From CAVPEV01 sp963703555 (GTDB lineage Bacteria > Actinomycetota > Actinomycetes > Actinomycetales > Cellulomonadaceae): a stretch of 64,000 nt of DNA. Under the pieces are notes generated by a model that saw only the letters and a program-made list of their open reading frames with translations, ran no database searches and had not been told where the DNA came from. The DNA is taken from positions 62,001 to 126,000 of the forward strand of contig CAVPEV010000043.1 in the NCBI GenBank assembly GCA_963703555.1. The letters are read 5' to 3'. This document shows positions 19,798 through 28,724 of the stretch, one piece after another. The position numbers and the translations under genes are program-made. How positions within the stretch are numbered: the first letter of the stretch is position 1; each line of letters starts with the position of its first letter.

Positions 19798-20682
19798 ATG
19801 CTGGCGAACTACCTCATCGGACTGCGCGAAGGCCTCGAGGCGGCCCTCGTCGTCGGCATCCTCGTCGCCGCGCTCGTGCGCAGCGACCGTCGGCACCTGC
19901 TGCCCGCCCTATGGTCCGGCGCGGCTGCGGCGGTGGTGCTGTCCCTCGGGTTCGGCGCACTGCTCACCTTCGGGCCGCGAGGGCTCACGTTCGAGGCACA
20001 GGAGGCGATCAGCGGCTTCCTGTCCGTCGTCGCGGTGGGACTCATCAGCTGGATGATCTTCTGGATGGCCCGCACCGCCCGGCACCTGCACGCCGACCTC
20101 GAGCGCCGGCTCGACGACGCGGTGGCGGCCGGGCGGGGAGCGGTCGTCGCGATGGCGTTCCTGGCCGTCGGCCGCGAGGGGCTGGAGACGGCGCTGTACC
20201 TGTGGGCCGGCGCGCAGGCCGGTGGGTCGGGGTCGAGCCCGCTGGTGGGCGCCCTGCTGGGCCTGGCCACCGCGGTCGGGCTCGGCTGGCTCGTCTACCG
20301 CGGCGCCGTGCAGCTGGACCTGCGCCAGTTCTTCGCCTGGACCGGGCTGTTCCTCGTCGTCGTGGCGGCCGGCGTGCTCTCCTACGGGATCCACGACCTG
20401 CAGGAGGCCGGTGTCCTGCCCGGTGTCGGCGCCCTCGCATTCGACATCTCGGCGGCGCTGCCGCCCTCCAGCTGGTACGCCGCCGTCCTCAAGGGGGTCT
20501 TCAACCTCACGCCGGCGACGACGTGGCTCCAGCTGCTCGCCTGGGTCGCCTACGTCGTCGCCGTCGGCACCGTGTTCGTGCGCCAGGTGTGGGGACCCGC
20601 CGTGCGGGCCCGCTCCGCGGCCCGCGCGCGCCAGGGCCGACCTGACCGCCTGACCCCCGCCGCTGACCCCCGCCGTCGCTGA
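19798..20682 (+). CDS. efeU: FTR1-family iron permease EfeU
   Basis: 294-aa polytopic membrane protein with the two REGLE iron-translocation motifs of the Ftr1/EfeU family at residues 10-14 and 126-130. About seven hydrophobic segments, and a conserved GIHDLQEAGVLPG loop. It imports ferrous/ferric iron in concert with the extracytoplasmic EfeO and the peroxidase EfeB. The protein looks intact, with a basic C-terminal tail. Its start (ATG 19798) lies 29 bp after the IdeR-type box. Because efeO is shortened and efeB is broken, this permease may now work with reduced partners. Confidence 0.92.
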   Translation: MLANYLIGLREGLEAALVVGILVAALVRSDRRHLLPALWSGAAAAVVLSLGFGALLTFGPRGLTFEAQEAISGFLSVVAVGLISWMIFWMARTARHLHADLERRLDDAVAAGRGAVVAMAFLAVGREGLETALYLWAGAQAGGSGSSPLVGALLGLATAVGLGWLVYRGAVQLDLRQFFAWTGLFLVVVAAGVLSYGIHDLQEAGVLPGVGALAFDISAALPPSSWYAAVLKGVFNLTPATTWLQLLAWVAYVVAVGTVFVRQVWGPAVRARSAARARQGRPDRLTPAADPRRR

Positions 20683-20791
20683 CCCCACCCGCCGCAGCCG
20701 ACGGAGTCCGCCGGCCCACCCCCGGTCGAGTGGAGGGACCTGGTCACGACACGTCGGTTCGCCCGCCCAGCCCCCCGTGGAAGGACCTCCC

Positions 20792-21607
20792 ATGCGCCGC
20801 GCGCACCGTGCCCTGGGCGCACTCACGATCGTGCTCGGCACCGCCGGCTGCGTCGACAGCTCCGCCGGCGGTGGTGCGACCACCGACGGTGGCCGCATCA
20901 CAGTGGAGGCGACCGCCACCGACTGCCGGCTCTCCGACACCACGACGACGGCCGGCCCGGTCACGTTCGCGGTGACCAACGCCGGCACCGACGTCACGGA
21001 GTTCTACCTGCTCGCCGAGGACGGCGTCCGTGTGGTGGCCGAGGTGGAGAGCATCGGCCCCGGCCTCACCCGCGAGCTCGTGGCCCAGGTCAACCCGGGC
21101 ACCTACTGGACGGCGTGCAAGCCCGGCATGGTCGGCGACGGCATCCGCACCGAGCTGACTGTGACCGGCGCCGCACCGGACAACACCTCCGCCGGTCCAG
21201 CGGCGGACCAGGTCGCCGCGGCGGAGCAGCAGGATCGGACCTCCGTGGTCGACCAGGTCGACGCGCTCGTCGCCGACATCCAGGCGTTCGCCACCGCGGA
21301 CACCGCCGGCGATGACGACCCGCTGCTCGAGCTGCGGGAGGCGGACCTCGCCCCCGGCCAGCCCTGGACCGGCCGGCACCTGATCGAGAAGGACCTGTGG
21401 CCACCGCCCGCGACCCCGACCTCGTCGCCCACGCTGGACACCCGGTTCACCGCCCTGCAGGACCTGCTCGCCACGCACGGCGACGAGACAGCGGGCTTCC
21501 CGGCCTACGACGAGCTGTCCGCCGCCGACGTCCGGGCCCTGTCGGCCGCGGTCGACGCCGTGAGCGAGCCGCTGTCCCGGCTCACCGTCACCGTGACCGG
21601 GGCCTGA
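20792..21607 (+). CDS. efeO: EfeO-like iron-binding lipoprotein, shortened
   Basis: 271-aa lipoprotein. A signal peptide ends at a lipobox-like TAGC (lipid Cys near residue 20). The cupredoxin-like domain is well kept: TFAVTNAGTDVTEFYL, ESIGPGLTRELV and TACKPGMVGDGI. The following M75/imelysin domain is much too short. It keeps READLAPGQPWTGRHLIEKD, with the HxxE metal motif, and the C-terminal YDELSAADVRALSAAVDAVS. Compared with my memory of the family it lacks about 30 residues before READ and roughly 100 after it, all without breaking the frame. GGAAGG before the ATG serves as ribosome-binding site. Function is doubtful. Confidence 0.8.
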   Translation: MRRAHRALGALTIVLGTAGCVDSSAGGGATTDGGRITVEATATDCRLSDTTTTAGPVTFAVTNAGTDVTEFYLLAEDGVRVVAEVESIGPGLTRELVAQVNPGTYWTACKPGMVGDGIRTELTVTGAAPDNTSAGPAADQVAAAEQQDRTSVVDQVDALVADIQAFATADTAGDDDPLLELREADLAPGQPWTGRHLIEKDLWPPPATPTSSPTLDTRFTALQDLLATHGDETAGFPAYDELSAADVRALSAAVDAVSEPLSRLTVTVTGA

Positions 21608-21630
21608 CCGGACCAGCGAAGGAGGTCGGC

Positions 21631-22094
21631 GTGCAGGACGAGACAAGCTCCCCGCGCAGGACCGGCTGCACGCGGCGGCATTCGACCTGACCACCTCCTC
21701 CCACGACGATCTGGTCACCCTGCTGCGGACCTGGACGACGATGGCCGCGCGGGCTCACCCGTGGCCTGCCGCCCGGCCCCGTCGGCGGCCCCGTCGGCGC
21801 GCCCCCGGACCCCCCGGTGGCGGTGCATGCGGTCCGCAACCCGTCCCGGGCAGCGTTCGGGCCGGCCCGGATCCGGTGGACCCGGCTGGGGTATGGACGG
21901 ACGTCGTCCACGTCCACCACGCAGACCACCCCGAGCGCACCGAGGTCGACCTCGGCGCGACCGGTCGCGACGGCACCGTGCCGGTCCCCGCGGACTCGCA
22001 CGTGCGGCCGGCGCACCCGACGACGAACGGTGGCGTGCGCATGCTCCGACGCGGATACCCGTTCAGCGACGGCAACGACGCCCTCCTCGGCTAG
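21631..22094 (+). pseudogene. efeB: efeB remnant (deferrochelatase/DyP-type peroxidase)
   Basis: Three colinear fragments of EfeB remain. Fragment 1 (about 21642-21740) reads PAQDRLHAAAFDLTTSSHDD then LVTLLRTWT, the N-terminal region. Fragment 2 (about 21811-21936), one frame over, reads VAVHAVRNPSRAAFGPARIR and ends GYGRTSSTSTTQTTP. Fragment 3 (about 21936-22094), back in the first frame, reads VPVPADSHVRPAHPTTNGGV and MLRRGYPFSDGNDALLG before TAG. The stretches between, including the heme-ligand region, and the C-terminus are gone. A GTG after AAGGAGG at 21620-21626 would have been the old start. Order efeU-efeO-efeB matches the known operon. Confidence 0.8.
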
Positions 22095-22130
22095 CCCGGT
22101 CGCCACCGCGCCCGGGGGCGGCCGCACCGG

Positions 22131-22136
22131 TACGGT
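22131..22136 (+). promoter_or_regulatory. Leaderless-type -10 hexamer of the EEP membrane protein gene
   Basis: TACGGT, 7 nt before the GTG at 22144, no Shine-Dalgarno sequence. Confidence 0.42.
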
Positions 22137-22143
22137 GGCCGCC

Positions 22144-24096
22144 GTGACAACCCCGGCCCCCCCACCCACACCACCGGACGCCGGGATGGCCACGAGGGTC
22201 GCTGCGGTGGCTGGCGTCACCGTCCTCACCCTCGAGCTGGTCCGGGCCAGCGGTCCGCTGCTCGACCGCGCCCTGGCGACCAGCCCGCTGCACGCAGGTC
22301 TCGCCGCTCTCGCGACCTATGCGGCGGCCGGCGTCGTCGTCGCGCTGCTCCTGCTGACGACCGGTCGTGGGCACCCGGGCACCCCCTCGGCCACAACGGT
22401 ACGGACCGGCGTGGTGGCGCTGGCGCTGGCCCGGCTGGTCCTCCAGGCGCTGCACGGTGCGCCCCGGTTCGCCTGGGGCCTGGCCACCGTCGCCATCGCG
22501 GTCGCAGTGGCCTGCCTCATGGTGACGTTCGTTGCCGGCCGCTCGTCGGGCGCTCGCCAGGCAGCGCTCGGGATCGCCCTCGGCGGAGCACTCTCCACCG
22601 GCCTGCAGCTCGCCCTGGGCACCTGGGACGCCCTGTGGCGCACCGAGGCCGGAACGCCCGGCGCCGTCGGCTGGCTCGTCGCCGTCGGCACGACGGGCTG
22701 TGCCGTGCTCACCGCCCGCGGCCTGCGCCGGGACGAGCCCGGCGGTCGCGCCCGCCGCGGCTGGGGCGTGGGCCCGGGGCTCGCCCTCGTCGCGATGGTG
22801 CTCGCCAACCCCGCGTTCGTGGCCGCCCAGACCGGGCTGCGCCTGGACGTCGCGGGCGCGACGATCGTGCTGGGCTGGCTGGCCGGAGGATGGGTGCTGC
22901 TCACTCCGCACCGCCTCCTGCCGCCGGTGCGCGTCGCGGCCGCGGCCGGGCTGCCGCTCGGCGTCGCCGCAGCGGCGTGGTCGGGTGGCCCGCTGTCCCT
23001 GGCCGGAGTGGTGATCGCGCAGGTCGGCCTGGCCGTCGTGATGGTGACGACCTGCGGCGCGCGTCGACCTGCACTTCCCGGCTGGCCCCGCGCCGCGCTC
23101 GCCGCGGCCGTCGCCGGCCTGGGTCTGGTGCTGCCGCTGCTGGCCTACCTCGTCGACGACCGCGGGCTGCTCGGCATCGACAACGCCCTCGTGGTGCTCG
23201 CGGCGGCTGTCGTGGTCGCAGGGACCGGCCTGCGGCTCGGCCCGCCCGAACCGGCCATGGACGCGACCGACGAGCTGCCGGCCCGGCGGGTCAACGCCGT
23301 GCGGCTGCTCGCGCTGCCCGCCCTGGCGCTCGTCGCCGTGGGGTGGTGGCAGACCCGACCGGTGACCGTCGTCCCCGAGGCCACGGCCGGGCCGCGACTG
23401 ACCGTGCTGACCTGGAACCTGCATCATGGCGTGGCGCCCGGCACCGCGGTCGACCTCGACGGCGTGGCCCGCACGATCGAGGCCGCCGACCCGGACGTCG
23501 TCACCCTGCAGGAGGTGTCCCGAGGGTGGCCGCCGGGCGGGGGCACGGACATGGCGACCTGGCTGGGTCGCCGGCTGGGCATGACCGTCTCCTACGCCCC
23601 GGCGGCCGACCGCCAGATCGGCACGGCCATCCTGTCCCGCAGCGCCCTGACCGACGTCGCTCCGATCGGTCTGCCGGCCGCGGCCGAGCGGGCGCAGGAC
23701 TGCGCGCTCGGTGCCACGGTCACGCTGTCCGGCGGCACGCCGGTCCGGGTGAGCACCGCACGCCTGCGTCCCCGTGGACCCGGCGCGACCTCCGCACCGG
23801 ACGAGGTGGGCGTGCTCGTCGCCGACCTGCCCGACGTGGGGGCGCAGGTGCTCACCGGGGACCTCGGTGCGCCACCGGGCGGCCCGGAGCGCGCCGCGCT
23901 CACCGCCGCCGGGTGGATCAGCGCGGCGCCGGTCGACGATCCCGGCGGCGCGACATCGCGGACCGGCGCCGACAGCGTGGCCGGGCAGCCCGGCTCGGTG
24001 CTGGGCCGCGGGGTCGGCAGCGTGGCGGTCCGGGTCCTCGACGTGCGGCAGACATGGCACCTGCCGGTCGTCGCCGTGGTCTCCCCGCGGCCGTAG
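22144..24096 (+). CDS. Polytopic membrane protein with C-terminal EEP-like domain
   Basis: 650-aa protein. Residues about 15-415 contain roughly ten hydrophobic helices; residues about 418-650 resemble the endonuclease/exonuclease/phosphatase fold. Seen in that domain: LTVLTWNLHHG (conserved Asn), VVTLQEVSRGW (conserved Glu) and GTAILSR. Several expected catalytic positions are altered: the THL-type His appears as VSTARLR, GDxN appears as GDLGAP and the final SDH as TWHLPVV. The domain may therefore bind rather than cleave. Its position after the helices implies extracytoplasmic or membrane-proximal action. No operon partner. GTG start with a leaderless -10. Confidence 0.78.
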   Translation: MTTPAPPPTPPDAGMATRVAAVAGVTVLTLELVRASGPLLDRALATSPLHAGLAALATYAAAGVVVALLLLTTGRGHPGTPSATTVRTGVVALALARLVLQALHGAPRFAWGLATVAIAVAVACLMVTFVAGRSSGARQAALGIALGGALSTGLQLALGTWDALWRTEAGTPGAVGWLVAVGTTGCAVLTARGLRRDEPGGRARRGWGVGPGLALVAMVLANPAFVAAQTGLRLDVAGATIVLGWLAGGWVLLTPHRLLPPVRVAAAAGLPLGVAAAAWSGGPLSLAGVVIAQVGLAVVMVTTCGARRPALPGWPRAALAAAVAGLGLVLPLLAYLVDDRGLLGIDNALVVLAAAVVVAGTGLRLGPPEPAMDATDELPARRVNAVRLLALPALALVAVGWWQTRPVTVVPEATAGPRLTVLTWNLHHGVAPGTAVDLDGVARTIEAADPDVVTLQEVSRGWPPGGGTDMATWLGRRLGMTVSYAPAADRQIGTAILSRSALTDVAPIGLPAAAERAQDCALGATVTLSGGTPVRVSTARLRPRGPGATSAPDEVGVLVADLPDVGAQVLTGDLGAPPGGPERAALTAAGWISAAPVDDPGGATSRTGADSVAGQPGSVLGRGVGSVAVRVLDVRQTWHLPVVAVVSPRP

Positions 24097-24122
24097 GAAC
24101 GTGCCCGGCCACGCCCGACCGA

Positions 24123-24128
24123 TAGCCT
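24123..24128 (+). promoter_or_regulatory. Leaderless-type -10 hexamer of punA
   Basis: TAGCCT, 7 nt before the ATG at 24136, no Shine-Dalgarno sequence. Same hexamer and spacing as upstream of accD. Confidence 0.45.
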
Positions 24129-24135
24129 TCCGGCC

Positions 24136-24972
24136 ATGAGCCTGCTCGACCTCGACGACCCGACCACCGACCCCTTCGACGTCGCCCGCGCGGCCGCCGA
24201 GCACCTGGCCCGGGCCACCGGGGTGGACCACCACGACGTCGCCCTCGTGCTGGGCTCCGGCTGGGGCGGTGCCGGCGACGCGCTCGGCGACACGGTGGCG
24301 GAGGTCCCGGCCACCGAGGTCCCCGGGTTCACCGCACCGGCCGTCGTCGGCCACCTCGGCACCATCCGCTCGGTGCGCTACACCGACGCGGCCGGGGCGG
24401 TCCGGCACGCGCTCGTCCTCGGGTCCCGCACCCACCTGTACGAGGGGCTGGGGGTGCGCCGTGTCGTGCACGGCGTGCGGACCGCAGCGGCCACCGGCGC
24501 GGGGGTCGTCGTGCTCACCAACGGCTGCGGGGGACTGGATCCGTCCTGGGCGCCCGGCACGCCGGTGCTCATCAGCGACCACATCAACCTCACCGCGACG
24601 TCGCCGCTGGAGGGCGCGACCTTCGTGGACCTCACCGACCTGTACTCCGCCCGGTTGCGGGCCGTCGCCCGGTCGGTGGACCCCTCCCTCGCCGAGGGGG
24701 TCTACGTGCAGTTCCGTGGCCCGCACTACGAGACGCCCGCAGAGGTGGCGATGGCCGGCCGGATGGGCGGGCAGCTCATCGGCATGTCCACCGCTCTCGA
24801 CGCCATCGCGGCCCGGCATGCCGGCCTCGAGGTGCTCGGCCTGTCGCTGGTGACGAACCCGGCCGCGGGCATCGGCCCGACCCCGCTGTCCCACGACGAG
24901 GTGCTCGAGGCCGGCCGCGCGGCCGCGCCGCGGATCGGCCGGCTGCTCGCCGACATCGTCCGCCGGGCCTGA
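24136..24972 (+). CDS. punA: Purine nucleoside phosphorylase
   Basis: 278-aa trimeric-type (PNP class II) enzyme that phosphorolyses inosine and guanosine to base plus ribose-1-phosphate. Motifs: LGSGWGG phosphate loop, GSRTHLYEGLGVRRVVHGVR, TNGCGGLDPSWAPGTPVLIS, GPHYETPAE, and GMSTALDAIAARHAGLEV with the base-recognition region, ending with SLVTNPAAGI. It opens the nucleoside salvage region, directly upstream of the phosphosugar mutase that can process its ribose-1-phosphate product. Confidence 0.95.
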   Translation: MSLLDLDDPTTDPFDVARAAAEHLARATGVDHHDVALVLGSGWGGAGDALGDTVAEVPATEVPGFTAPAVVGHLGTIRSVRYTDAAGAVRHALVLGSRTHLYEGLGVRRVVHGVRTAAATGAGVVVLTNGCGGLDPSWAPGTPVLISDHINLTATSPLEGATFVDLTDLYSARLRAVARSVDPSLAEGVYVQFRGPHYETPAEVAMAGRMGGQLIGMSTALDAIAARHAGLEVLGLSLVTNPAAGIGPTPLSHDEVLEAGRAAAPRIGRLLADIVRRA

Positions 24973-24991
24973 ACCGCTGGTCCCGCACCGG

Positions 24992-25018
24992 CCCGCTCCC
25001 CGCTCGCGGGGGACCGGG
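24992..25018 (+). terminator. Imperfect hairpin after punA
   Basis: CCCGCTCCCC pairs with GGGGACCGGG around a 7-nt loop, with one internal mismatch and no T-run. It lies between punA and pmmB and may attenuate readthrough. Weak. Confidence 0.3.
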
Positions 25019-25040
25019 CATGCACACGAGGAGGAGCACG

Positions 25041-26834
25041 ATGCCCATGCTCGACCCGACCGACTGGCAGCAGCTGGCCGCCCAGGTGCGTGCCTGGATC
25101 GACGACGACCCGGACCCCGACACCCGTGCCGAGCTGGCCGAGCTGCTCCGCCGGGCCGAGGGTGGGCGGGCCGAGGGTGGGCGGGCCGATGCCCGCACGG
25201 AGCTCGCGGACCGGTTCTCCGGCCCGCTGCAGTTCGGCACGGCCGGCCTGCGCGGGCAGATCGGTGGCGGCCCGCACCGGATGAACCGCGCCGTGGTCAT
25301 CCGCACGGCCTGTGGTCTGGCCGCCCATCTGCACGGCGTCCTGGCGGGTCAGCGACCGGCTCCCCGGGTCGTCGTGGGCTACGACGCCCGCCACAAGTCG
25401 CGCGAGTTCGCCGTGGACACCGTGGCGGTGCTCACCGCGGCGGGGATCGAGGCCTTCCTCCTGCCGGACGCCCTGCCCACCCCCGTGCTGGCGTTCGCGG
25501 TGCGCCACCTGGACGCCGACGCCGGTGTGATGGTGACGGCCAGCCACAACCCGCCGCGGGACAACGGCTACAAGGTCTACCTGGGCGGCCGGGTGGAGAG
25601 CGGGCCGGGGCAGGGCGCCCAGCTCGTGCCGCCGACGGATGCCGCCATCGCCGCGCAGATCGCCCGGGTGCGCTCGGTCGCCGCCGTCCCCCGGGCCGAC
25701 CACGGGTGGACGGTCCTCGGGCCCGAGCTGGTCGACGCCTACGTCGTCGGCGTGCTCGCACTGGCCGAGCCCGACCCCGACGCGGCCGCCCGCGCAGGCC
25801 GGCTGCGCCTCGTGCTCACCCCCATGCACGGTGTCGGGGGCGCGACCGCGAGCCGGATCCTGCGGGCTGCCGGCTTCACGGACCTGCACGTGGTCCCCGA
25901 GCAGGCCGAGCCCGACCCGGACTTCCCCACGGTGGCCTTCCCCAACCCCGAGGAGCCCGGCGCGGTCGACCTGGCTCTGGCCCGGGCTCGCGCCGTCGGC
26001 GCGGACCTGGTCGTCGCGCTCGACCCCGATGCCGACCGGTGCGCCGTGGCCGTCGTCGACACGTCGATGGTCGGTGACCCGGGTAGCGCGCCGGCGGCGG
26101 CCGACGGCTGGCGGATGCTGCACGGCGACGAGGTGGGTGCCCTGCTCGGCGCGCTCGTCGCCGACCGGCTGCGCGGCAGCGACGCCGTCCTCGCGTCGTC
26201 GATCGTCTCCTCCCGGCAGCTGGCGCGCATCGCCGCCGAGGCCGGCCTGCGCCACGCCGAGACGCTCACCGGTTTCAAGTGGCTGTCCCGGGTGCCCGGC
26301 CTGGCGTTCGCCTACGAAGAGGCACTCGGCTACTGCGTCGACCCGGCTCACGTGCGGGACAAGGACGGGATGTCGGCGGCACTGCTCGTGGCAGGCCTGG
26401 CCGCCCGGCTCGCCCAGCAGGGTCGCACGCTGATGGACGCGCTGGACGACCTGGCCCGCCGGCACGGCCTGTACCTGAGCACACAGCTGGCGGCCCGGTT
26501 CGAGGACCTCGACCTGATCCGGTCGACGACCGACCGGCTCCGCAACCATCCGCCGGCCGCGCTCGCCGGCTCACCGGTGGTCGAGGTGGTCGACCTGGCC
26601 GCTCCCCGCCGGGACGGCGTGCCGCCGACGGACGGGCTGCGCCTGCTCGCTGCCGACGACACCCGCGTGGTCGTCCGCCCGAGCGGGACCGAGCCGAAGG
26701 TGAAGTGCTACCTCGAGGTCGTCGAGCCCGTCGCGGCGGACGCCGACGCGCCGATGCTGCAGGCCGCCCGACGCCGGGCCCGCTCGCACCTGGCCGCCGT
26801 CCGCACGGACATGGCTGCGGCCCTGGGGTTGTGA
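25041..26834 (+). CDS. pmmB: Phosphohexomutase family (phosphomannomutase/phosphoglucomutase)
   Basis: 597-aa alpha-D-phosphohexomutase with four domains. The phosphoserine loop is VTASHNPPRDNGYKVY (S168), the metal loop DPDADRCAV, the sugar-binding loop GYCVDPAHVRDKDG and the C-terminal phosphate-binding loop RPSGTEPKVKCYLEV. Members interconvert hexose or pentose 1- and 6-(5-)phosphates. Beside punA, deoC and deoA, ribose- or deoxyribose-1-phosphate is a plausible substrate; that is inference from context. ATG at 25041 follows GAGGAGG. Near residue 40 a 15-bp direct duplication yields AEGGRAEGGRAD. Confidence 0.92.
   Translation: MPMLDPTDWQQLAAQVRAWIDDDPDPDTRAELAELLRRAEGGRAEGGRADARTELADRFSGPLQFGTAGLRGQIGGGPHRMNRAVVIRTACGLAAHLHGVLAGQRPAPRVVVGYDARHKSREFAVDTVAVLTAAGIEAFLLPDALPTPVLAFAVRHLDADAGVMVTASHNPPRDNGYKVYLGGRVESGPGQGAQLVPPTDAAIAAQIARVRSVAAVPRADHGWTVLGPELVDAYVVGVLALAEPDPDAAARAGRLRLVLTPMHGVGGATASRILRAAGFTDLHVVPEQAEPDPDFPTVAFPNPEEPGAVDLALARARAVGADLVVALDPDADRCAVAVVDTSMVGDPGSAPAAADGWRMLHGDEVGALLGALVADRLRGSDAVLASSIVSSRQLARIAAEAGLRHAETLTGFKWLSRVPGLAFAYEEALGYCVDPAHVRDKDGMSAALLVAGLAARLAQQGRTLMDALDDLARRHGLYLSTQLAARFEDLDLIRSTTDRLRNHPPAALAGSPVVEVVDLAAPRRDGVPPTDGLRLLAADDTRVVVRPSGTEPKVKCYLEVVEPVAADADAPMLQAARRRARSHLAAVRTDMAAALGL
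25155..25184 (+). repeat. Tandem 15-bp duplication inside pmmB
   Basis: Two identical copies of GCCGAGGGTGGGCGG (25155-25169 and 25170-25184). In frame, adding five residues (AEGGR) in a surface-like N-terminal segment. Looks like a recent replication-slippage event. Confidence 0.85.
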
Positions 26835-26870
26835 CCGCCGTGCGACCAACCGGCGCCCGCACGGCGGTCA
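26832..26870. terminator. Bidirectional hairpin spanning both stop codons of pmmB and deoC
   Basis: A perfect 13-bp inverted repeat, TGACCGCCGTGCG with CGCACGGCGGTCA, around a 13-nt loop. The left arm begins with the pmmB TGA and the right arm ends with the complement of the deoC TGA. The site lies exactly between convergent genes, so it can terminate both transcripts. No T-run, as usual in high-GC actinobacteria. Confidence 0.75.
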
Positions 26871-27581
26871 GTACGTGCCCGCGCCCGCCCTGTCCTCGGG
26901 GCTCCTGATCCCGTCCAGGCCGTCCAGCACGGCCCGGGTGCCGGACAGGCCGAGCCGGGTCGCACCCGCCTGCACCAGGGTGAGCGCGGCACCGCTGGTC
27001 CGGATGCCGCCCGACGCCTTGATCCCCAGCCGGCCCCCCACGGTCGCGGCCATGATCTCCACGGCCCGCACGCTGGCGCCCCCGGCCGGGTGGAACCCCG
27101 TCGAGGTCTTCACGAAGTCCGCGCCGGCGGCCTCCGCCGCCCGGCAGGACTCGACGAGCTCGTGGTCGGACAGTGCCGCCGACTCCACGATGACCTTGAG
27201 CAGCACCGGGCTGGGAGCCGCGGCCCGCACCGCGGCGATGTCGGCGCGCACCGCCTGGAAGTCCCGCGCCTTGGCCGCGCCGATGTCGATGACCATGTCG
27301 ACCTCGTCGGCGCCGTCGGCCACGGCACGCGCCGCCTCGGCCGCCTTCACGGCGCTGTGGTGCTTGCCGGACGGGAAGCCGACCACGGCCGCGACCCGCA
27401 CGGGACCCAGCGCCGTGCGGTCCAGCGGCAGGAACGACGGCGAGACGCACACGGCGTACACGCCGAGCTCGACGGCCTCCGCGACGAGGGCATCGACGTC
27501 GGCGCGGGTGGCCTCGGGCTTGAGCAGGGTGTGGTCGACGAACCGGGCGAGGGTCGCACGGTCGAGCGGCGCAGTGGTCAC
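26868..27581 (-). CDS. deoC: Deoxyribose-phosphate aldolase
   Basis: 237-aa class I aldolase cleaving 2-deoxyribose-5-phosphate to acetaldehyde and glyceraldehyde-3-phosphate. TIM-barrel motifs: [54 protein letters not shown] and [17 protein letters not shown] with the Schiff-base lysine, then [17 protein letters not shown] at 27581 overlaps the add stop by 4 bp (GTGA). It completes the path from deoxynucleosides (deoA, punA) to central metabolism. Confidence 0.95.
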   Translation of the reverse strand: MTTAPLDRATLARFVDHTLLKPEATRADVDALVAEAVELGVYAVCVSPSFLPLDRTALGPVRVAAVVGFPSGKHHSAVKAAEAARAVADGADEVDMVIDIGAAKARDFQAVRADIAAVRAAAPSPVLLKVIVESAALSDHELVESCRAAEAAGADFVKTSTGFHPAGGASVRAVEIMAATVGGRLGIKASGGIRTSGAALTLVQAGATRLGLSGTRAVLDGLDGIRSPEDRAGAGTY

Positions 27582-28669
27582 GGAAGAGCCCCTTCGATCT
27601 GCTGGAAGCCGGGCAGGATCACCTGGTCGACGAGGTCCCGGCGCTCGTCGAGGTGGCAGAACGTGCTCCATGCCGCCGTCAGGGTCACGTCGGCCAGGTC
27701 GTCGAGGGTCCAGCCCGCCTGCTGCACCAGGAGGGTCATCTCCCGGGTCAGCGACGTGCCGGACATCAGGCGGTTGTCGGTGTTCACGGTGACGGCGAAG
27801 TCCAGCTCCTTGAGCAGGGTGATGGGGTGGTCGGCGATCGAGGCCGCCGCCCCCGTCTGGACGTTCGACACCGGGCAGACCTCCAGCGGGATCTGGTGGT
27901 CCCGGACCCAGTGCGCCAGCCGGCCGAGCTCGGCACGGCCGGTCCCCCGGTCGACGCGGATGTCGTCCACCAGCCGTACGCCGTGGCCCAGCCGGTCGGC
28001 GTGTGCGCGGTGCACGGCAGCCGCCAGGGAGGCCAACCCGTCACCCTCGCCGGCGTGCACGGTCACCGGAAAGTGGGCGTCCGCCAGGCGCTGCCACACC
28101 CCGGGCTCCCGGTCCGCCGGGTACCCGGCCTCCGGCCCGGCCAGGTCGAAGCCGACCACGCCGTGGTCCCGGTGCGCGAGCGCCAGCTCGGCGACCTCCG
28201 CCCAGCGGTCCGACTGCCGCATCGCGGTGAGCACCTGCCGCACCTGGATGCCGCGCCCCGCCTCGGCCGCTGCGGCCACCCCGTCGGCCAACCCCTCGGC
28301 GACCGCGTCGACCGCCTCGTCGAGGCCGAGGCCGCCGGCCAGGTGCTGCTCGGGCGCCCACCGCTCCTCGGCGTAGACCACCCCGTCGGCGGCAAGATCG
28401 GCGACGGCCTCCCGGGCCACCCGACGCAGCGCGTCGGCCGTCTGCAGGACGGCGACCGTGTGCGCGAAGGTCTCCAGGTACCGCTCCAGGGAACCGGCGC
28501 CGGCGGCCGCCACGAACCACCGGCCCAGGGCGTCCGGCTCCGCGACCGGCAGGGCATGGCCTGCGGCCCGCGCCAGGTCGACGACCGTCGCAGGCCGCAG
28601 TCCCCCGTCCAGGTGGTCGTGCAGCAGGACCTTGGGCAGCGCCGGCACGAGCTCGACCAGCGACGTCAT
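27578..28669 (-). CDS. add: Adenosine deaminase
   Basis: 363-aa zinc enzyme deaminating adenosine and deoxyadenosine to inosines. Motifs: [19 protein letters not shown] (the HxH-type zinc site; many homologues read H-x-HL), [10 protein letters not shown] with the zinc His and its neighbour, [24 protein letters not shown] and [15 protein letters not shown] with the catalytic Asp. Upstream of deoC with overlapping stop and start; the inosine it makes is the punA substrate. ATG start with a leaderless -10. Confidence 0.95.
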   Translation of the reverse strand: MTSLVELVPALPKVLLHDHLDGGLRPATVVDLARAAGHALPVAEPDALGRWFVAAAGAGSLERYLETFAHTVAVLQTADALRRVAREAVADLAADGVVYAEERWAPEQHLAGGLGLDEAVDAVAEGLADGVAAAAEAGRGIQVRQVLTAMRQSDRWAEVAELALAHRDHGVVGFDLAGPEAGYPADREPGVWQRLADAHFPVTVHAGEGDGLASLAAAVHRAHADRLGHGVRLVDDIRVDRGTGRAELGRLAHWVRDHQIPLEVCPVSNVQTGAAASIADHPITLLKELDFAVTVNTDNRLMSGTSLTREMTLLVQQAGWTLDDLADVTLTAAWSTFCHLDERRDLVDQVILPGFQQIEGALP

Positions 28670-28675
28670 GAGCGC

Positions 28676-28681
28676 ACGCTA
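28676..28681 (-). promoter_or_regulatory. Leaderless-type -10 hexamer of add
   Basis: TAGCGT, 6 nt before the add ATG, no Shine-Dalgarno sequence. Suggests an add-deoC transcript separate from deoA-cdd. Confidence 0.42.
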
Positions 28682-28724
28682 CCGGCACCCGTCCGGTCCC
28701 CGACGGGACCGCTGGGCTCCCGGG

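Noticed and set aside
22063..24894. 943-codon minus-strand open frame
   Set aside because: Histidine/glycine-rich antisense of the EEP protein and punA; no domain, no ribosome-binding site.
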